Positions 17,231-26,009 are shown, counted from the stretch's first letter. The stretch is DNA of 64,000 nucleotides from Marivivens sp. (GCA_030827165.1 JAURFB010000004.1:1-64000); one strand, 5' to 3'. The notes: generated by a model not told the origin, from the letters alone. Program-made: numbers and translations.

Positions 17231-18085
17231 TTGTTTGACATGAGGCCCACCCCCGCTCTGCCGCCCCTGCCCGGCGTCGGTTACAAGCCCCAGCATTTTG
17301 CAGCGATCCTCGCCGATCCCGCCCCCGTGGGCTGGTTCGAAATCCACGCCGAGAATTATGTGGGTGATGGCGGGCGACCTCTGGCGCAACTGCGGGCGCT
17401 GGCCGATCGGTTTCCGATCTCGGTGCATGGCGTCGGCCTGTCGATCGGCGGCGAGGGGCGGCTCGACCGCGATCACCTTGCACGCCTGAAGCGCCTTGTC
17501 GACTGGCTCAGCCCCGCCAGCTTTTCCGAACACCTCGCCTGGTCGAGCCACGGCGGGGCCTATTTCAACGATCTCCTGCCCCTGCCCTATACCGCCGCCA
17601 CACTGGCCCGCGTCGCCGATCATATCGACGAAGTGCAAGAGGCGCTGGGGCGGCAAATGCTCCTTGAGAACCCGTCGTCCTATCTTGCTTTTGCCGAAAG
17701 CGAGATTAGCGAAACAGATTTTCTGCGGGCCGTGTCGAGCCGGACAGGCTGCGGCCTTCTTCTCGATATCAACAACGTCTTTGTCTCGGCCACCAACCTT
17801 CGCAATGATCCCCGCTCCTATATCGACGCCTTCCCGCTGGACCGTGTGAAAGAGATGCACCTCGGCGGGCATGAGGCGGACGCCGATGAGGACGGCACGC
17901 TCCTCTTGATCGACAGCCACGGCGCACCGATGGCCGATCCGGTCTGGGCGCTGCTTGATCATACGCTCGCCCGCTCTGGCCCGCGCCCCTTGCTCATCGA
18001 GTGGGACAATGACGTGCCCGATTGGCCGGCCCTCACCGACGAGGCCCGCAAAGCCGCCGCCGCCCTTGAAAGGATTGCCGCATGA
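17231..18085 (+). CDS. bufB: DUF692 multinuclear non-heme iron-dependent oxidative enzyme (BufB/MNIO)
   Basis: This 284-residue TIM-barrel enzyme is predicted to modify Cys residues of the neighbouring peptide using a cluster of iron ions. Metal-ligand blocks of the family are intact: [71 protein letters not shown] and [18 protein letters not shown] at 17231 is the probable start because GGAG at 17221-17224 is 6 bases away; the ATG at 17240 is the alternative. Known relatives (MbnB, TglH, ChrH, BufB) install oxazolone/thioamide or thiooxazole-type groups. It overlaps the next gene by 4 bases. Confidence 0.92.
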   Translation: MFDMRPTPALPPLPGVGYKPQHFAAILADPAPVGWFEIHAENYVGDGGRPLAQLRALADRFPISVHGVGLSIGGEGRLDRDHLARLKRLVDWLSPASFSEHLAWSSHGGAYFNDLLPLPYTAATLARVADHIDEVQEALGRQMLLENPSSYLAFAESEISETDFLRAVSSRTGCGLLLDINNVFVSATNLRNDPRSYIDAFPLDRVKEMHLGGHEADADEDGTLLLIDSHGAPMADPVWALLDHTLARSGPRPLLIEWDNDVPDWPALTDEARKAAAALERIAA

Positions 18086-18825
18086 CCGACGCAGGTTTCA
18101 GCGCAGCTTTGCTCGATCCCGAGCGCCCCGTACCTGCGGGGTTGATCACGCCGGACGGAAAGCCAGCCTCGCGCCGCTATGCGATCTATCGCAACAATGT
18201 CACTGTAGGATTGACCGAAGCCCTGGAGGCGGGCTTTCCGGTGGTCCGCAAGATCGTGGGAGAGAGGTTCTTTCAGGCGATGGCGGTGGTATTTGTCCGC
18301 AACCATCCCCCCGCTTCACCGATCCTTGCTGGCTATGGGGCCGACATGCCCGGGTTCTTGCGCGGTTTGGAGCCGGTGGCGCATCTGAAATACCTCCCCG
18401 ACGTGGCCCGGCTCGAGCTGGCGTTGCGCCGGGCCTATCACGCGGGCGATGCGGCGCCGATCGCCGCCGATGCGCTGGCCGCCCTGCCGCCCGACCGGCT
18501 GATGCGCGCGCGATTGGGGCTTGCGCCGCCGGTGCAGCTTTTGTCGTCTCGCTTTGCGATCCATGACATCTGGACATTCAACATGACCGAAGGCGCCCCC
18601 CGCCCGACGGGTCAGGCCCAGGATGTCTTGATCACCCGGCCCAGTCTGACTCCGATCCCGACCCTGATCGACCGGGCCGGGGCGGAATATGTCGCCGCCC
18701 TCTTGGCTGGCAAGAGCTTCGGCGCAGCCATTGCCGCAGGCGGCGCGGCGCTTGACCTTCCCGGCACGCTTGGCCTTCTTCTTGGACATGCGGCGATCAC
18801 ATCCATCGACAGGGGCCAGCCATGA
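18082..18825 (+). CDS. bufC: DUF2063 partner protein (BufC-type) of the DUF692 enzyme
   Basis: This 247-residue protein carries the N-terminal DUF2063 domain. Its signature runs [14 protein letters not shown] (residues 33-46), then [18 protein letters not shown] and [16 protein letters not shown]. In studied clusters the partner is needed with the MNIO enzyme, probably to present the peptide substrate. The C-terminal half (residues 140-240) is less conserved and resembles a second all-beta/alpha recognition domain. It is coupled at both ends by 4-base overlaps, to bufB and to the DoxX gene. The operon order DUF2282-DUF692-DUF2063-DoxX is the canonical one. Confidence 0.9.
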   Translation: MTDAGFSAALLDPERPVPAGLITPDGKPASRRYAIYRNNVTVGLTEALEAGFPVVRKIVGERFFQAMAVVFVRNHPPASPILAGYGADMPGFLRGLEPVAHLKYLPDVARLELALRRAYHAGDAAPIAADALAALPPDRLMRARLGLAPPVQLLSSRFAIHDIWTFNMTEGAPRPTGQAQDVLITRPSLTPIPTLIDRAGAEYVAALLAGKSFGAAIAAGGAALDLPGTLGLLLGHAAITSIDRGQP

Positions 18826-19400
18826 CCGCGCTTCTCAGCTTCTGCTCCCGCACCGCCGGCTGGCTCGACCGCATGGCGCCGATTGTCCTGCCGACGCTGG
18901 CGCGGTTTGTCTTTGCGGCCGTGCTTCTCGTCGATTTCTGGGGCTCTGCGCTGACCAAACTGGGCGATGGCCCCCTCGGCCTCTTCCGGCCCTCGTCGGG
19001 CGCCTATGTCCAGATCTTCCCCAAGGCGATGGAGGCGGCGGGATATGATGCCTCGGCGCTTGGCCTGTGGCATTGGGCGGTCGTCGTCCTTGGCACGGGC
19101 GCGGAGTTCGTGCTGCCCGCCCTTCTCCTCGTCGGCCTCTGCACGCGCCTCGCCGCGCTTGGAATGATCGGCTTTGTCGCGGTGCAGACGCTGACCGACC
19201 TTTACGGCCACGGCGCGATCCATCAGGCGGCGACGCTGGGCGCGTGGTTCGACCGCGCCTCGGGCGCGCTCATCCTCGATCAGCGGGCGTTCTGGGTCTT
19301 GGGGTTGTCGGTTCTGGTCCTGCTTGGCGGCGGGCCTTTGTCTGCCGACCGTCTGATCAGAAATGCGCCTTGGGCTCGTCCGGCTTTCCCGCGGCGATAG
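18822..19400 (+). CDS. DoxX-family membrane protein of the bufferin-type operon
   Basis: This 192-residue inner-membrane protein has about four hydrophobic segments (near residues 20-42, 82-106, 108-126 and 148-170) and the DoxX-like features ARFVFAAVLLVDFWGSALTKL and EFVLPALLLVGLCTRLAAL. DoxX proteins accompany many DUF2282/DUF692/DUF2063 loci. Their role there is not established; redox support or membrane anchoring has been suggested. The segment with GHGAIHQAATLGAWFD could face the periplasm. Its last 44 bases overlap the convergent membrane-protein gene on the other strand. Confidence 0.85.
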   Translation: MTALLSFCSRTAGWLDRMAPIVLPTLARFVFAAVLLVDFWGSALTKLGDGPLGLFRPSSGAYVQIFPKAMEAAGYDASALGLWHWAVVVLGTGAEFVLPALLLVGLCTRLAALGMIGFVAVQTLTDLYGHGAIHQAATLGAWFDRASGALILDQRAFWVLGLSVLVLLGGGPLSADRLIRNAPWARPAFPRR

Positions 19401-19725
19401 CGAGGATGCCGCCCAGCGCGGCAAAGCCGATGGGGAACATCGTGCCCACGTTGAAACCGAAAGCCTGCCAGAACAGGAACGCTGCCACGAGCATCAGGAC
19501 ACCGCCCCAAAGCGCGCGGACCTTGGCCATGGCACCCCCCGCAAGCGCCAGAAGCGGGCCGAAGAAGCTGGCGAACCGGATCAGCGCGGGGTTGTCGAGA
19601 AAGCCGAAAGCCTGCCCGACCCCCTGATGCGTCTCGGTGATCTCGGCATAGCCATAGCCGAACAGGCCGACGATAATGCCGATCAGCCCGGCGATGATCC
19701 CAAGGATAAGGGCAGCGTTGCGCAT
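19357..19725 (-). CDS. Small integral membrane protein, function unknown
   Basis: This 122-residue protein has four hydrophobic stretches: MRNAALILGIIAGLIGIIVGLFGY, FASFFGPLLALAGGAM, GGVLMLVAAFLFWQAF and MFPIGFAALGGILAIAAG. The tail is short and charged (KPDEPKAHF). The ATG at 19725 follows GGAG with good spacing, so the 10-residue longer version is rejected. Its 3' end overlaps that of the DoxX gene by 44 bases in convergent orientation. I do not recognise the family; it resembles generic four-helix DUF proteins of Rhodobacterales. Confidence 0.75.
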   Translation of the reverse strand: MRNAALILGIIAGLIGIIVGLFGYGYAEITETHQGVGQAFGFLDNPALIRFASFFGPLLALAGGAMAKVRALWGGVLMLVAAFLFWQAFGFNVGTMFPIGFAALGGILAIAAGKPDEPKAHF

Positions 19726-19773
19726 CAGTCTCTCCGATATTGCCTTTGCGATCACATAGGCGATCGGGGCGGG

Positions 19774-20100
19774 CTATCCAATAACCTTTGCCTGAACTTC
19801 TGGCTTCCAACCCAAAAACCACGCGCCGCCCGCCTCGATAGCGGGGCGTTTGAGAAGCGTCGGGTGCGCCGCCAACAGCGCCACGGGAGGCAATGCCTTC
19901 TCGGCCTCGGACAGGCCCCGCCATGTGGTCGAGGCGCGGTTGATCGCCCCCTCTCCGTGCGCGGCAAGGATCGCCGCGAGGTCGGCCGCCGCGATGCCAT
20001 CCGCCCGCACATCGCGCAGATCATAGGCGATGCCGGCCGCATCGAGCGCTTTGAGCGCCTTGCGGCAGGTGTCGCAGGTTTTCAGGCAATAGACGCGCAT
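19774..20100 (-). CDS. ArsC/Spx-family thioredoxin-fold protein
   Basis: This 108-residue protein has the ArsC-like fold. The N-terminal redox site reads LKTCDTCRKALKAL, with Cys at residues 8 and 11. Family blocks RDVRADGI, RASTTWRGLSEAE and LLKRPAIEAGGAWFLGWKPE follow. The C-terminal arrangement is like YffB/Spx-type reductases rather than classical plasmid arsenate reductases. A glutathione- or glutaredoxin-linked reductase role is possible; no arsenic genes are nearby. It diverges from cspA. Confidence 0.85.
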   Translation of the reverse strand: MRVYCLKTCDTCRKALKALDAAGIAYDLRDVRADGIAAADLAAILAAHGEGAINRASTTWRGLSEAEKALPPVALLAAHPTLLKRPAIEAGGAWFLGWKPEVQAKVIG

Positions 20101-20281
20101 GTCCCCTCCGGTTTTGCCCGTATCTGACGCGCCCCGACTGGCCAACACAAGGTTCGGGCTTGTTTTTTTGAAATCCGTGATAAAGTGCCGCGCACAAGGC
20201 TTACGGACGACCGCCTCTGTCGCGGGGCGCTGCAAGACCTGCCCCGGCCCCCTGCGGGCCACCGACAAGGAGGAGAAGGCG

Positions 20282-20488
20282 ATGCCCAAAGGCACCGTAA
20301 AATGGTTTAATACAACAAAGGGTTACGGCTTTATCGCGCCCGAAGACGGCGGCAAGGACATTTTTGTCCATGTCTCGGCGGTCGAACAATCGGGCCTGAC
20401 CGGCCTGGCCGACAACCAGCCGGTCGAGTTCGATTTGATCGAAGGGCGGGATGGACGCCAGATGGCGGGGAATATCAGGAAGGGCTAG
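20282..20488 (+). CDS. Cold-shock-domain RNA chaperone (CspA family)
   Basis: This single 68-residue cold-shock domain binds single-stranded RNA/DNA. Both motifs are present: RNP1-like KGYGFIAPEDG and RNP2-like DIFVHVSAV. The start at 20282 is fixed by an AGGAGG about 10 bases upstream. A leader of 180 bases or more separates it from the divergent ArsC-like gene, as often seen for cold-shock genes whose leader RNA controls translation. It is followed by a REP-like palindrome. Confidence 0.95.
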   Translation: MPKGTVKWFNTTKGYGFIAPEDGGKDIFVHVSAVEQSGLTGLADNQPVEFDLIEGRDGRQMAGNIRKG

Positions 20489-20518
20489 GCTCCGCCCCAC
20501 ACGACATTTCGATCCCCG

Positions 20519-20583
20519 TAGGGCGGGGTTCACCCCGCCGTGGGCGCGGGTTTGGCGGTGATGGCGGGGTGAACCCCGCCCTA
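20519..20583. repeat. REP/REPIN-like long palindrome
   Basis: A 21-base arm (20519-20539, core GGGCGGGGTTCACCCCGCC) is repeated exactly in inverted orientation at 20563-20583, separated by 23 bases. Each arm is itself palindromic (GGCGGGGT/ACCCCGCC). This form is typical of REP doublets dispersed between genes in Proteobacteria, mobilised by RAYT transposases. No second copy was seen in this window. It could also terminate cspA transcription. Confidence 0.7.
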
Positions 20584-20639
20584 TGGGTTGCTGCCGCGAT
20601 TTGTTGTTGCACTTCTAGGCCCGCCTGCTCCCGGCCCCT

Positions 20640-21407
20640 CTATTTCATCGTAGCTTGATTCAGAAAATCCATGATGAAGCCGCTTTTCAGAAAATAGAGG
20701 TATTCTCTCCCGGACCTCAGCATCATCCCACCGAGATAGACTGTAGGCACTTCGCCAACCAGTTGAACGACATAGACGGGGCCCCCGCTCATACCATTTG
20801 GATCGATATCCAAGGGTGACTGATATCTCGCTTTTAGCAAAGCGTGATCTGTAGGCTGATTTTCAAGTAAGGCAACCGCCGCCCTTATCCTTGTCCTTAA
20901 GTGGTTCTTTTCCCACAGCTCGTATACCTGATCGTCGAAGGGAAAGCCGCAGGCAAGTATTGCAAGAACATGGTCCGAAGATACCGTTGGAGGTACGTAG
21001 TCGAAGTTCCAAAAATGCGATCGAAAGCTAGTGTGCTCCTCCAATGCCTCCGTAAAATCGAATACCGCAATGTCAAACTCATCGGTCTCCCGTCTCACTG
21101 GAGCCTTAAAATAGCGGACCCCTGACGAGGTAATCGCCAAACTGCCATCCGAATACAGGAGGCAGACGTCCTTTGGATCGATATCATCTAGCTGTTGCGC
21201 AGAGCAGACAACCAAGTAGCGATCCCGGAACTTGACCGGTGTGCCACTACCTAGGAGCTGGATTTTGTGGATAGGATCGCGCGTCCATACATTGAGCGAC
21301 TTGCAGAAGGTTGTTAGATGCTTCTCCAGGTTTCGACTTGGAATAAACAGCCCATTCAGAGAAACGCTCGTCTCCATCAAACTTGGAAGGACGAGCGGCG
21401 CTCTCAC
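20640..21407 (-). CDS. Trypsin-fold protein with incomplete catalytic triad, coupled to thyX
   Basis: This 255-residue protein is not assigned to a named family. The serine-protease layout can be seen: [21 protein letters not shown] (residues 53-73) where trypsin-like proteins have the His, DIAVFDF with Asp112, and GMSGGPVY with Ser207 in the GxSGGP context. The His position reads SAQQL, so the triad lacks its base. No signal peptide is visible, so it is probably cytosolic. The GTG start at 21407 overlaps the thyX stop (GTGA). Base composition is clearly more AT-rich than its neighbours, and a REP-like palindrome lies behind its stop, suggesting acquisition. Protease, pseudo-protease or defence roles are all possible. 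Confidence 0.7.
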   Translation of the reverse strand: MRAPLVLPSLMETSVSLNGLFIPSRNLEKHLTTFCKSLNVWTRDPIHKIQLLGSGTPVKFRDRYLVVCSAQQLDDIDPKDVCLLYSDGSLAITSSGVRYFKAPVRRETDEFDIAVFDFTEALEEHTSFRSHFWNFDYVPPTVSSDHVLAILACGFPFDDQVYELWEKNHLRTRIRAAVALLENQPTDHALLKARYQSPLDIDPNGMSGGPVYVVQLVGEVPTVYLGGMMLRSGREYLYFLKSGFIMDFLNQATMK

Positions 21408-22312
21408 TCCCCAATCACCCCCTCAAACTCCCGCCATTCGCCTTTGCTCATGCCGGAGGTTTCCTGCGTCACCTGCTCACCCTTGAGCATACGCCGCACG
21501 CAATCCAGAGCCTTGCCTGAAAGCGTCGCGCCGCCCATGCGGTAATCCTCGAACGCGCCGTAGGCTGCCGGCACCCAGTCGGCCACGAGCCGGCAGATCT
21601 CTTCGGCATAGACACGGATCTCGTATTGGGCGTGGGCGTCGGCGCGCAGCCGCAGGAAGTGGAAGAGGTTGTGCAGATCGACCTTCCAATACCACTGGGT
21701 ATAGATATTGGCCGGCAGGTTCATCCGCGCCAGCTCGCGCGCGAGGCCCTGCTGCCCCTCTTGGCCGATCATTTCCTCGTAATGGTCATAACAGCGGGCG
21801 GCGTCGCCCTTGAGGTAGTCCAGAACGCGGGCGGCCTCTTCGGCCGAGAGCGTCTCGCCCCGGCCCTGATTGTTGATCACCGATTGCGCGGCAAGATGTT
21901 CGGGCGCAGGGATATAGAATTCGCGATCGAGGATCGAATAGCGGGCCGAATATTCGTTCACGTTGGCGGTGCGGTGGCGGATCCACTGGCGGGCAACAAA
22001 GACCGGCAGCTTTACATGGAGCTTGATCTCGCACATCTCGAAGGGGGTCGAATGCCAGTGGCGCATGAGATAGCGGATCAGCCCCTCGTCGTTCTGCACC
22101 GATTTGGTGCCCTTGCCATAGCTGACGCGGGCCGCCTGACAGATGGCAGCATCATCGCCCATATAATCGATCACCCGGACAAACCCGTGGTCGAGCACCG
22201 GATTGATCTTGTAGAGATGCGCTTCCATCCCGTCGGACACGGCCCGCAGCGTGGGGCGCGGGTTGGCCCGCAGCTCGGCGATTTCGGCCTCTTGTTCTGA
22301 GGTGACGGGCAT
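21404..22312 (-). CDS. thyX: Flavin-dependent thymidylate synthase
   Basis: This 302-residue FAD enzyme makes dTMP from dUMP. The ThyX motif appears as [15 protein letters not shown], the variant usual in Alphaproteobacteria. The N-terminal [20 protein letters not shown] and the C-terminal [14 protein letters not shown] blocks are conserved. The start at 22312 lies 6 bases from GAAGGAG; the ATG at 22318 abuts that element and is less likely. The C-terminal region ([14 protein letters not shown] onward) is a family extension. It shares an operon with the trypsin-fold gene. Confidence 0.95.
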   Translation of the reverse strand: MPVTSEQEAEIAELRANPRPTLRAVSDGMEAHLYKINPVLDHGFVRVIDYMGDDAAICQAARVSYGKGTKSVQNDEGLIRYLMRHWHSTPFEMCEIKLHVKLPVFVARQWIRHRTANVNEYSARYSILDREFYIPAPEHLAAQSVINNQGRGETLSAEEAARVLDYLKGDAARCYDHYEEMIGQEGQQGLARELARMNLPANIYTQWYWKVDLHNLFHFLRLRADAHAQYEIRVYAEEICRLVADWVPAAYGAFEDYRMGGATLSGKALDCVRRMLKGEQVTQETSGMSKGEWREFEGVIGE

Positions 22313-22516
22313 CTGCATCTCCTTCGGCGCCGGAAAAATATGAGTCGTAAGAAACTATATCTTCGGCTTGCCGGTGGCGGAACCTCTATATCCTGCGGTG
22401 CGAGAAGAATTGCCGCATCCAACGCCTTAGTTATGCCCCGAATGAGGCTTTCGTTGATTTTTGCGCCCAACACGCGGATTCTTCTGGCAAAACAAATCGA
22501 GCGGCAGGTACACAGG

Positions 22517-23566
22517 ATGTTTCGTCACGTTTTTACCGTGAGCGCCCTTGCGCTGGTTATTGGCTGCAACGGCACCAACCCGTTTTTCGACACCGATGCG
22601 TCGACCCCCGACGTGATCGGCGATGTCGAGCTTCCGCCCGAGGTGGAGCAACCGCCCACCGCCACGCCGGGCAGTATCTTGCGCTATGAAGAGCTGAACA
22701 GCTATGGCGGCGGCTACGCCGAGAGCGTGGTCTACAACTCGGGCGACGATACCTTCGAGGTCGATAACATCGCCTTTGACGGTCTGAATGTTTACAACCT
22801 GTCGGCCTTGGCCATGGGCGCCGGCCCGGTCGGCGAAATAGGCGGTTATGTTCTCTTCGACGCCGACGTCACCGTTCCCGATTTCCTGACCGGCAACCCG
22901 GTCAGCCAGATCGTGCCTTATCACGCGATCTATGGCGAAAGCGCGGTTCTGGTGGATGGCGAGCCGCGCTCGCGTTTTGCGATCGTGCGGACTGGCGGCT
23001 ATGCCGACTATGGCTTTGGCGGCTTCATCTACGAACGCAACGGCACCGTCGTTCTGCCTCCGGCCGGCGAAAGCGGACAAGCGGGCTTTTCCGGCCGCTA
23101 TGCCGGGATGCGGGTCTTTAGCGACATGGGTGGCCTCGAGTTCACCGAAGGCGATATGCAAATCGCGATCGATTTCGGCGATTTCAACGAGACCCACGCC
23201 GTCAGCGGCCTTCTTTACAATCGCGTGGCCTATGACAAGTCCGGCACTCCCATCTTGTTGGGCACTGACGGGTCGAGCGGAGAGCTGCCACTGCCCAACC
23301 TGCATTTCGTGATTGAGGCCAACGTCGACACACTTAACTCCAACGGCGAGATCGCCGGCAAGGTCATCAGCACCTACATCGAGACCGATGAGAACGAGGC
23401 GGTCGATCCCTACGAGGAGGGGTTCTACTACGGCATCATATCGGGCGATACGACCGGTGGCGATGGCGGTGAGCTTGTGGGCATCCTTGTCTTTGAATCC
23501 GACGATCCGCGCTATGATAACGTGAGCGTCCAGGAAACCGGTGGCTTCATCCTTCTGCGGAACTAG
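22517..23566 (+). CDS. Surface lipoprotein with TbpB-like beta-barrel (candidate Slam substrate)
   Basis: This 349-residue lipoprotein has a signal peptide ending in the lipobox LVIGC; the acylated Cys is followed by NGTNPFFD and a Pro/Glu-rich linker. The rest is beta-rich with many Gly/Tyr/Phe. Its C-terminal part (FGDFNETHAVSGLLYNR ... GEIAGKVIS ... YYGIISGDTTGGDGGELVG) matches the TbpB-type lipoprotein barrel plan. Family members carry metal-protein, factor H or small-molecule ligands on the cell surface. The ligand here is unknown. The stop is 4 bases ahead of a Slam-type outer-membrane gene, its probable exporter. Confidence 0.8.
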   Translation: MFRHVFTVSALALVIGCNGTNPFFDTDASTPDVIGDVELPPEVEQPPTATPGSILRYEELNSYGGGYAESVVYNSGDDTFEVDNIAFDGLNVYNLSALAMGAGPVGEIGGYVLFDADVTVPDFLTGNPVSQIVPYHAIYGESAVLVDGEPRSRFAIVRTGGYADYGFGGFIYERNGTVVLPPAGESGQAGFSGRYAGMRVFSDMGGLEFTEGDMQIAIDFGDFNETHAVSGLLYNRVAYDKSGTPILLGTDGSSGELPLPNLHFVIEANVDTLNSNGEIAGKVISTYIETDENEAVDPYEEGFYYGIISGDTTGGDGGELVGILVFESDDPRYDNVSVQETGGFILLRN

Positions 23567-23570
23567 CCCC

Positions 23571-24959
23571 ATGGGCCGAGCGCCCCGCTCTTTGTTTTTC
23601 GGGTTCTTGATGATCCTATTCTGGCTGGCGCTAGCGCCGGCCAGATTAGCGTCGGCCGAAGCCGTCACCCTGATCCCTGGCGAAATGCGGCAAGCAGCGG
23701 CCCTTTCATTCCAGCAAGGCGCGTTCGATCAGGCCGAGGCCCTCGCCCGCGCGCTCTTGCGGCGCGATCCGCGCGACCTTGCCGCCCAGATCGTGATGAT
23801 CGAGGTCGCGTCGGCGCGCGGGGATCACGAGGCTGCCGCCGATATGGCCGCCTATGGCTATGGCATCGCCGAGACCGACATCGCCCGCTATACCCTCGCC
23901 CGCCTTGCCGCCCGCGAACACGTGATCCTTGAACAGGGCACTCGCGGCCAGCTTTGGCTGCGCCGCGCCCGCGAGGCGAGCCCGACCGACGCCGCCGCCC
24001 GCGAGGTGGCCGAGGATTACGCCTTTATCCGCGCCCGTAATCCCTTGTCGGTCTCGGTAAACGGCGGGGTCGCGCCGCGATCGAACGTCAACAACGGCTC
24101 GTCACAGACGACACAGGAAATCCTGATCTTTGGAATGCCTGTCACCCTGCCCCTTTCGGGCGACGCGCAGGCGCTTTCGGGGATTGCCTTTTGCCTTGGC
24201 GGCGATTTGTCCTATCGGCTCGACGACCGGGGCGATGTGCGGACGACCCTCACGCTCGCCGCCTTTGGCGAGACCTATCAGCTCAGCGACGAAGCCAAGG
24301 CGCTTGCCCCGACAGCACATGGCGACGATTTCGCCTATGTGAACGCCGAACTCGCGCTGCGCCAGGAGCGGCGGGTCGGACAAGACGGGGCCATCCTGAG
24401 TTATGGCGGTGCGGCCGGCACCACATGGTCGGGTGGCGCGCCCTATTACTATTTCACCCGCCTGAGCCTCACCTACGGCTGGCAGAACGATGGCGGGATG
24501 CGGCACCGGCTTGATGGCCAGACCGAACGCCAGACCGCCAGAAGCGGCGGCGATCCGCGAGAGATCGCCGAAATCGGCTGGCGCGGCGACTGGACCACGG
24601 ATGCCGGAAGCCAGATGTCGGCCGCGCTGCGCCTGTCGCGGAGCGGCTCGACCAATCCCAACTATGATTACGACGGGATCTCGGCCACTCTCAGCTGGGC
24701 GCCCCAGGCCGCCTTCGCCCGCGGTCATTGGTCGCTCAGCGGCGAGATTGGCGGCCGCGATTTCTCGCCGTCCCTCCTTTCGCCCGAACCGCGCCAAGAC
24801 CGTTCTGTCTCGGCCCGCCTGACCTATCGTCCCGACAGCCTCGAGTTCTACGGTTTCCGCCCCGAGATCGCTGTGACCGGTCGCCTCAACGCCTCGAACG
24901 TCGCCCGTTTCGATACCAACGATCTGGGGCTGGGCCTTCGGATCGTGTCGTCGTTCTAA
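23571..24959 (+). CDS. Slam-type surface lipoprotein assembly modifier (TPR plus DUF560 beta-barrel)
   Basis: This 462-residue outer-membrane protein begins with a signal peptide (cut near ARLASA). Residues ~40-160 form a TPR-like helical domain (AAALSFQQGAFDQAEALARALLRRDP is one repeat). The remainder is a 14-strand-type barrel with alternating hydrophobic strands ending in the terminal aromatic signal LRIVSSF. The junction motif PRSNVNNGSS is typical of Slam proteins. Slams move lipoproteins to the outer face of the outer membrane; the adjacent lipoprotein is the evident client. The start at 23571 lacks a strong Shine-Dalgarno and may depend on coupling with the upstream stop. Confidence 0.8.
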   Translation: MGRAPRSLFFGFLMILFWLALAPARLASAEAVTLIPGEMRQAAALSFQQGAFDQAEALARALLRRDPRDLAAQIVMIEVASARGDHEAAADMAAYGYGIAETDIARYTLARLAAREHVILEQGTRGQLWLRRAREASPTDAAAREVAEDYAFIRARNPLSVSVNGGVAPRSNVNNGSSQTTQEILIFGMPVTLPLSGDAQALSGIAFCLGGDLSYRLDDRGDVRTTLTLAAFGETYQLSDEAKALAPTAHGDDFAYVNAELALRQERRVGQDGAILSYGGAAGTTWSGGAPYYYFTRLSLTYGWQNDGGMRHRLDGQTERQTARSGGDPREIAEIGWRGDWTTDAGSQMSAALRLSRSGSTNPNYDYDGISATLSWAPQAAFARGHWSLSGEIGGRDFSPSLLSPEPRQDRSVSARLTYRPDSLEFYGFRPEIAVTGRLNASNVARFDTNDLGLGLRIVSSF

Positions 24960-25028
24960 CGCGGCCATGCGTCACTGGCATCCTTCGCCACCCGTGATAG
25001 TCTGCCCGCAAATCCACGGGAGACAACG

Positions 25029-25457
25029 ATGACGATCCGCTATCTGCACACCATGGTCCGCGTGCTGGACCTTGAAAAAGCCATCGCCTTTTACGGGCTG
25101 CTGGGCCTCAAGGAGACCCGCCGCTACGAGAATGAAGGCGGCCGCTTTACCCTGATCTTCATGGCCCCTCCGGGGCAAGAAGACTGCCCTGTCGAGCTTA
25201 CCTACAACTGGGACGGCGACGAGGGCCTGCCCTCGGACAGCCGCCATTTCGGCCACCTCGCCTATGAGGTCGACAACATCTATGAGACCTGCAAGCACCT
25301 GATCGAAAACGGCGTCACCCTCAACCGGCCGCCGCGCGATGGCCGCATGGCCTTTGTCCGCTCGCCCGACAACATCTCGATCGAGCTTCTGCAAAAGGGA
25401 GGTGCGCTCGCTCCGGCCGAGCCGTGGCTTTCGCTTCCCAATATCGGTCACTGGTAG
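25029..25457 (+). CDS. gloA: Lactoylglutathione lyase (glyoxalase I)
   Basis: This 142-residue VOC-fold metalloenzyme converts the methylglyoxal-glutathione adduct to S-lactoylglutathione. Conserved parts are [17 protein letters not shown] (His metal ligand at residue 7), [21 protein letters not shown] (Glu ligand), [14 protein letters not shown] and the C-terminal [11 protein letters not shown] (Glu ligand). All four metal ligands appear present. It converges on a MarR-type gene with a 6-base gap. Confidence 0.92.
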   Translation: MTIRYLHTMVRVLDLEKAIAFYGLLGLKETRRYENEGGRFTLIFMAPPGQEDCPVELTYNWDGDEGLPSDSRHFGHLAYEVDNIYETCKHLIENGVTLNRPPRDGRMAFVRSPDNISIELLQKGGALAPAEPWLSLPNIGHW

Positions 25458-25463
25458 GCCGCA

Positions 25464-25973
25464 TCAGTAGATATAGCGGATCCGGTCGGTCCAGTAGCGT
25501 TCGACCCGTTTGAGGGCGCTGCTGATTTCCTCTACCCCGAGAAGATCAAGCGCCCCGCGGGTTTGCAGCCCCTCGGCATGAGTGGCGAACAGCCGCGCAA
25601 CGACCTCGTGAATGCGCCGCCCTTTCTGGGTCAGGCTGACCCGGACCGAGCGGCGATCAACTTCGCTGCGCTGGTGATGCATATAGCCCATCTCAACCAA
25701 TTTCTTGAGATTGTAGCTGACGTTCGAGCCCTGGTAATAGCCGCGGGTTTTCAATTCACCCGCCATCACTTCGTTGTCGCCCACATTGAACAGCAAGAGC
25801 GCCTGAACAGGGTTGATCTCAAGAATCCCCAGCCGCTCGAACTCGTCCTTCACCACGTCGAGAAGCAGGCGGTGCAGCCGCTCGACCAGGGTCAGTGTTT
25901 CCAGATATCGTGCCATAAAGACAGCATCGCCTGTCTTCCCATTGGGAGGCGCCAACTCGGTATGTAGGCTCAT
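25464..25973 (-). CDS. MarR-family transcriptional regulator (LdtR-like)
   Basis: This 169-residue regulator has a winged-helix core with recognition region TRGYYQGSNVSYNLKKLVEMGYM and wing SEVDRRSVRVSLTQKG. Terminal helices serve dimerisation. The sequence, including INPVQALLLFNVG, resembles the LdtR group of Rhizobiales/Rhodobacterales, which control cell-wall and stress genes in some species. ATG 25973 has GGAG 6 bases upstream within the longer frame (start 25988), so the shorter start is preferred. A 23-base palindrome upstream suggests autoregulation. Confidence 0.88.
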   Translation of the reverse strand: MSLHTELAPPNGKTGDAVFMARYLETLTLVERLHRLLLDVVKDEFERLGILEINPVQALLLFNVGDNEVMAGELKTRGYYQGSNVSYNLKKLVEMGYMHHQRSEVDRRSVRVSLTQKGRRIHEVVARLFATHAEGLQTRGALDLLGVEEISSALKRVERYWTDRIRYIY

Positions 25974-26009
25974 CTTCGTCTCCGTCATCCAGCATTTCCG
26001 CTAGATTTC

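Noticed and set aside
20519-20583. CRISPR repeat or recombination site
   Set aside because: Only one inverted pair is present, with no direct repeat-spacer periodicity and no integrase nearby.
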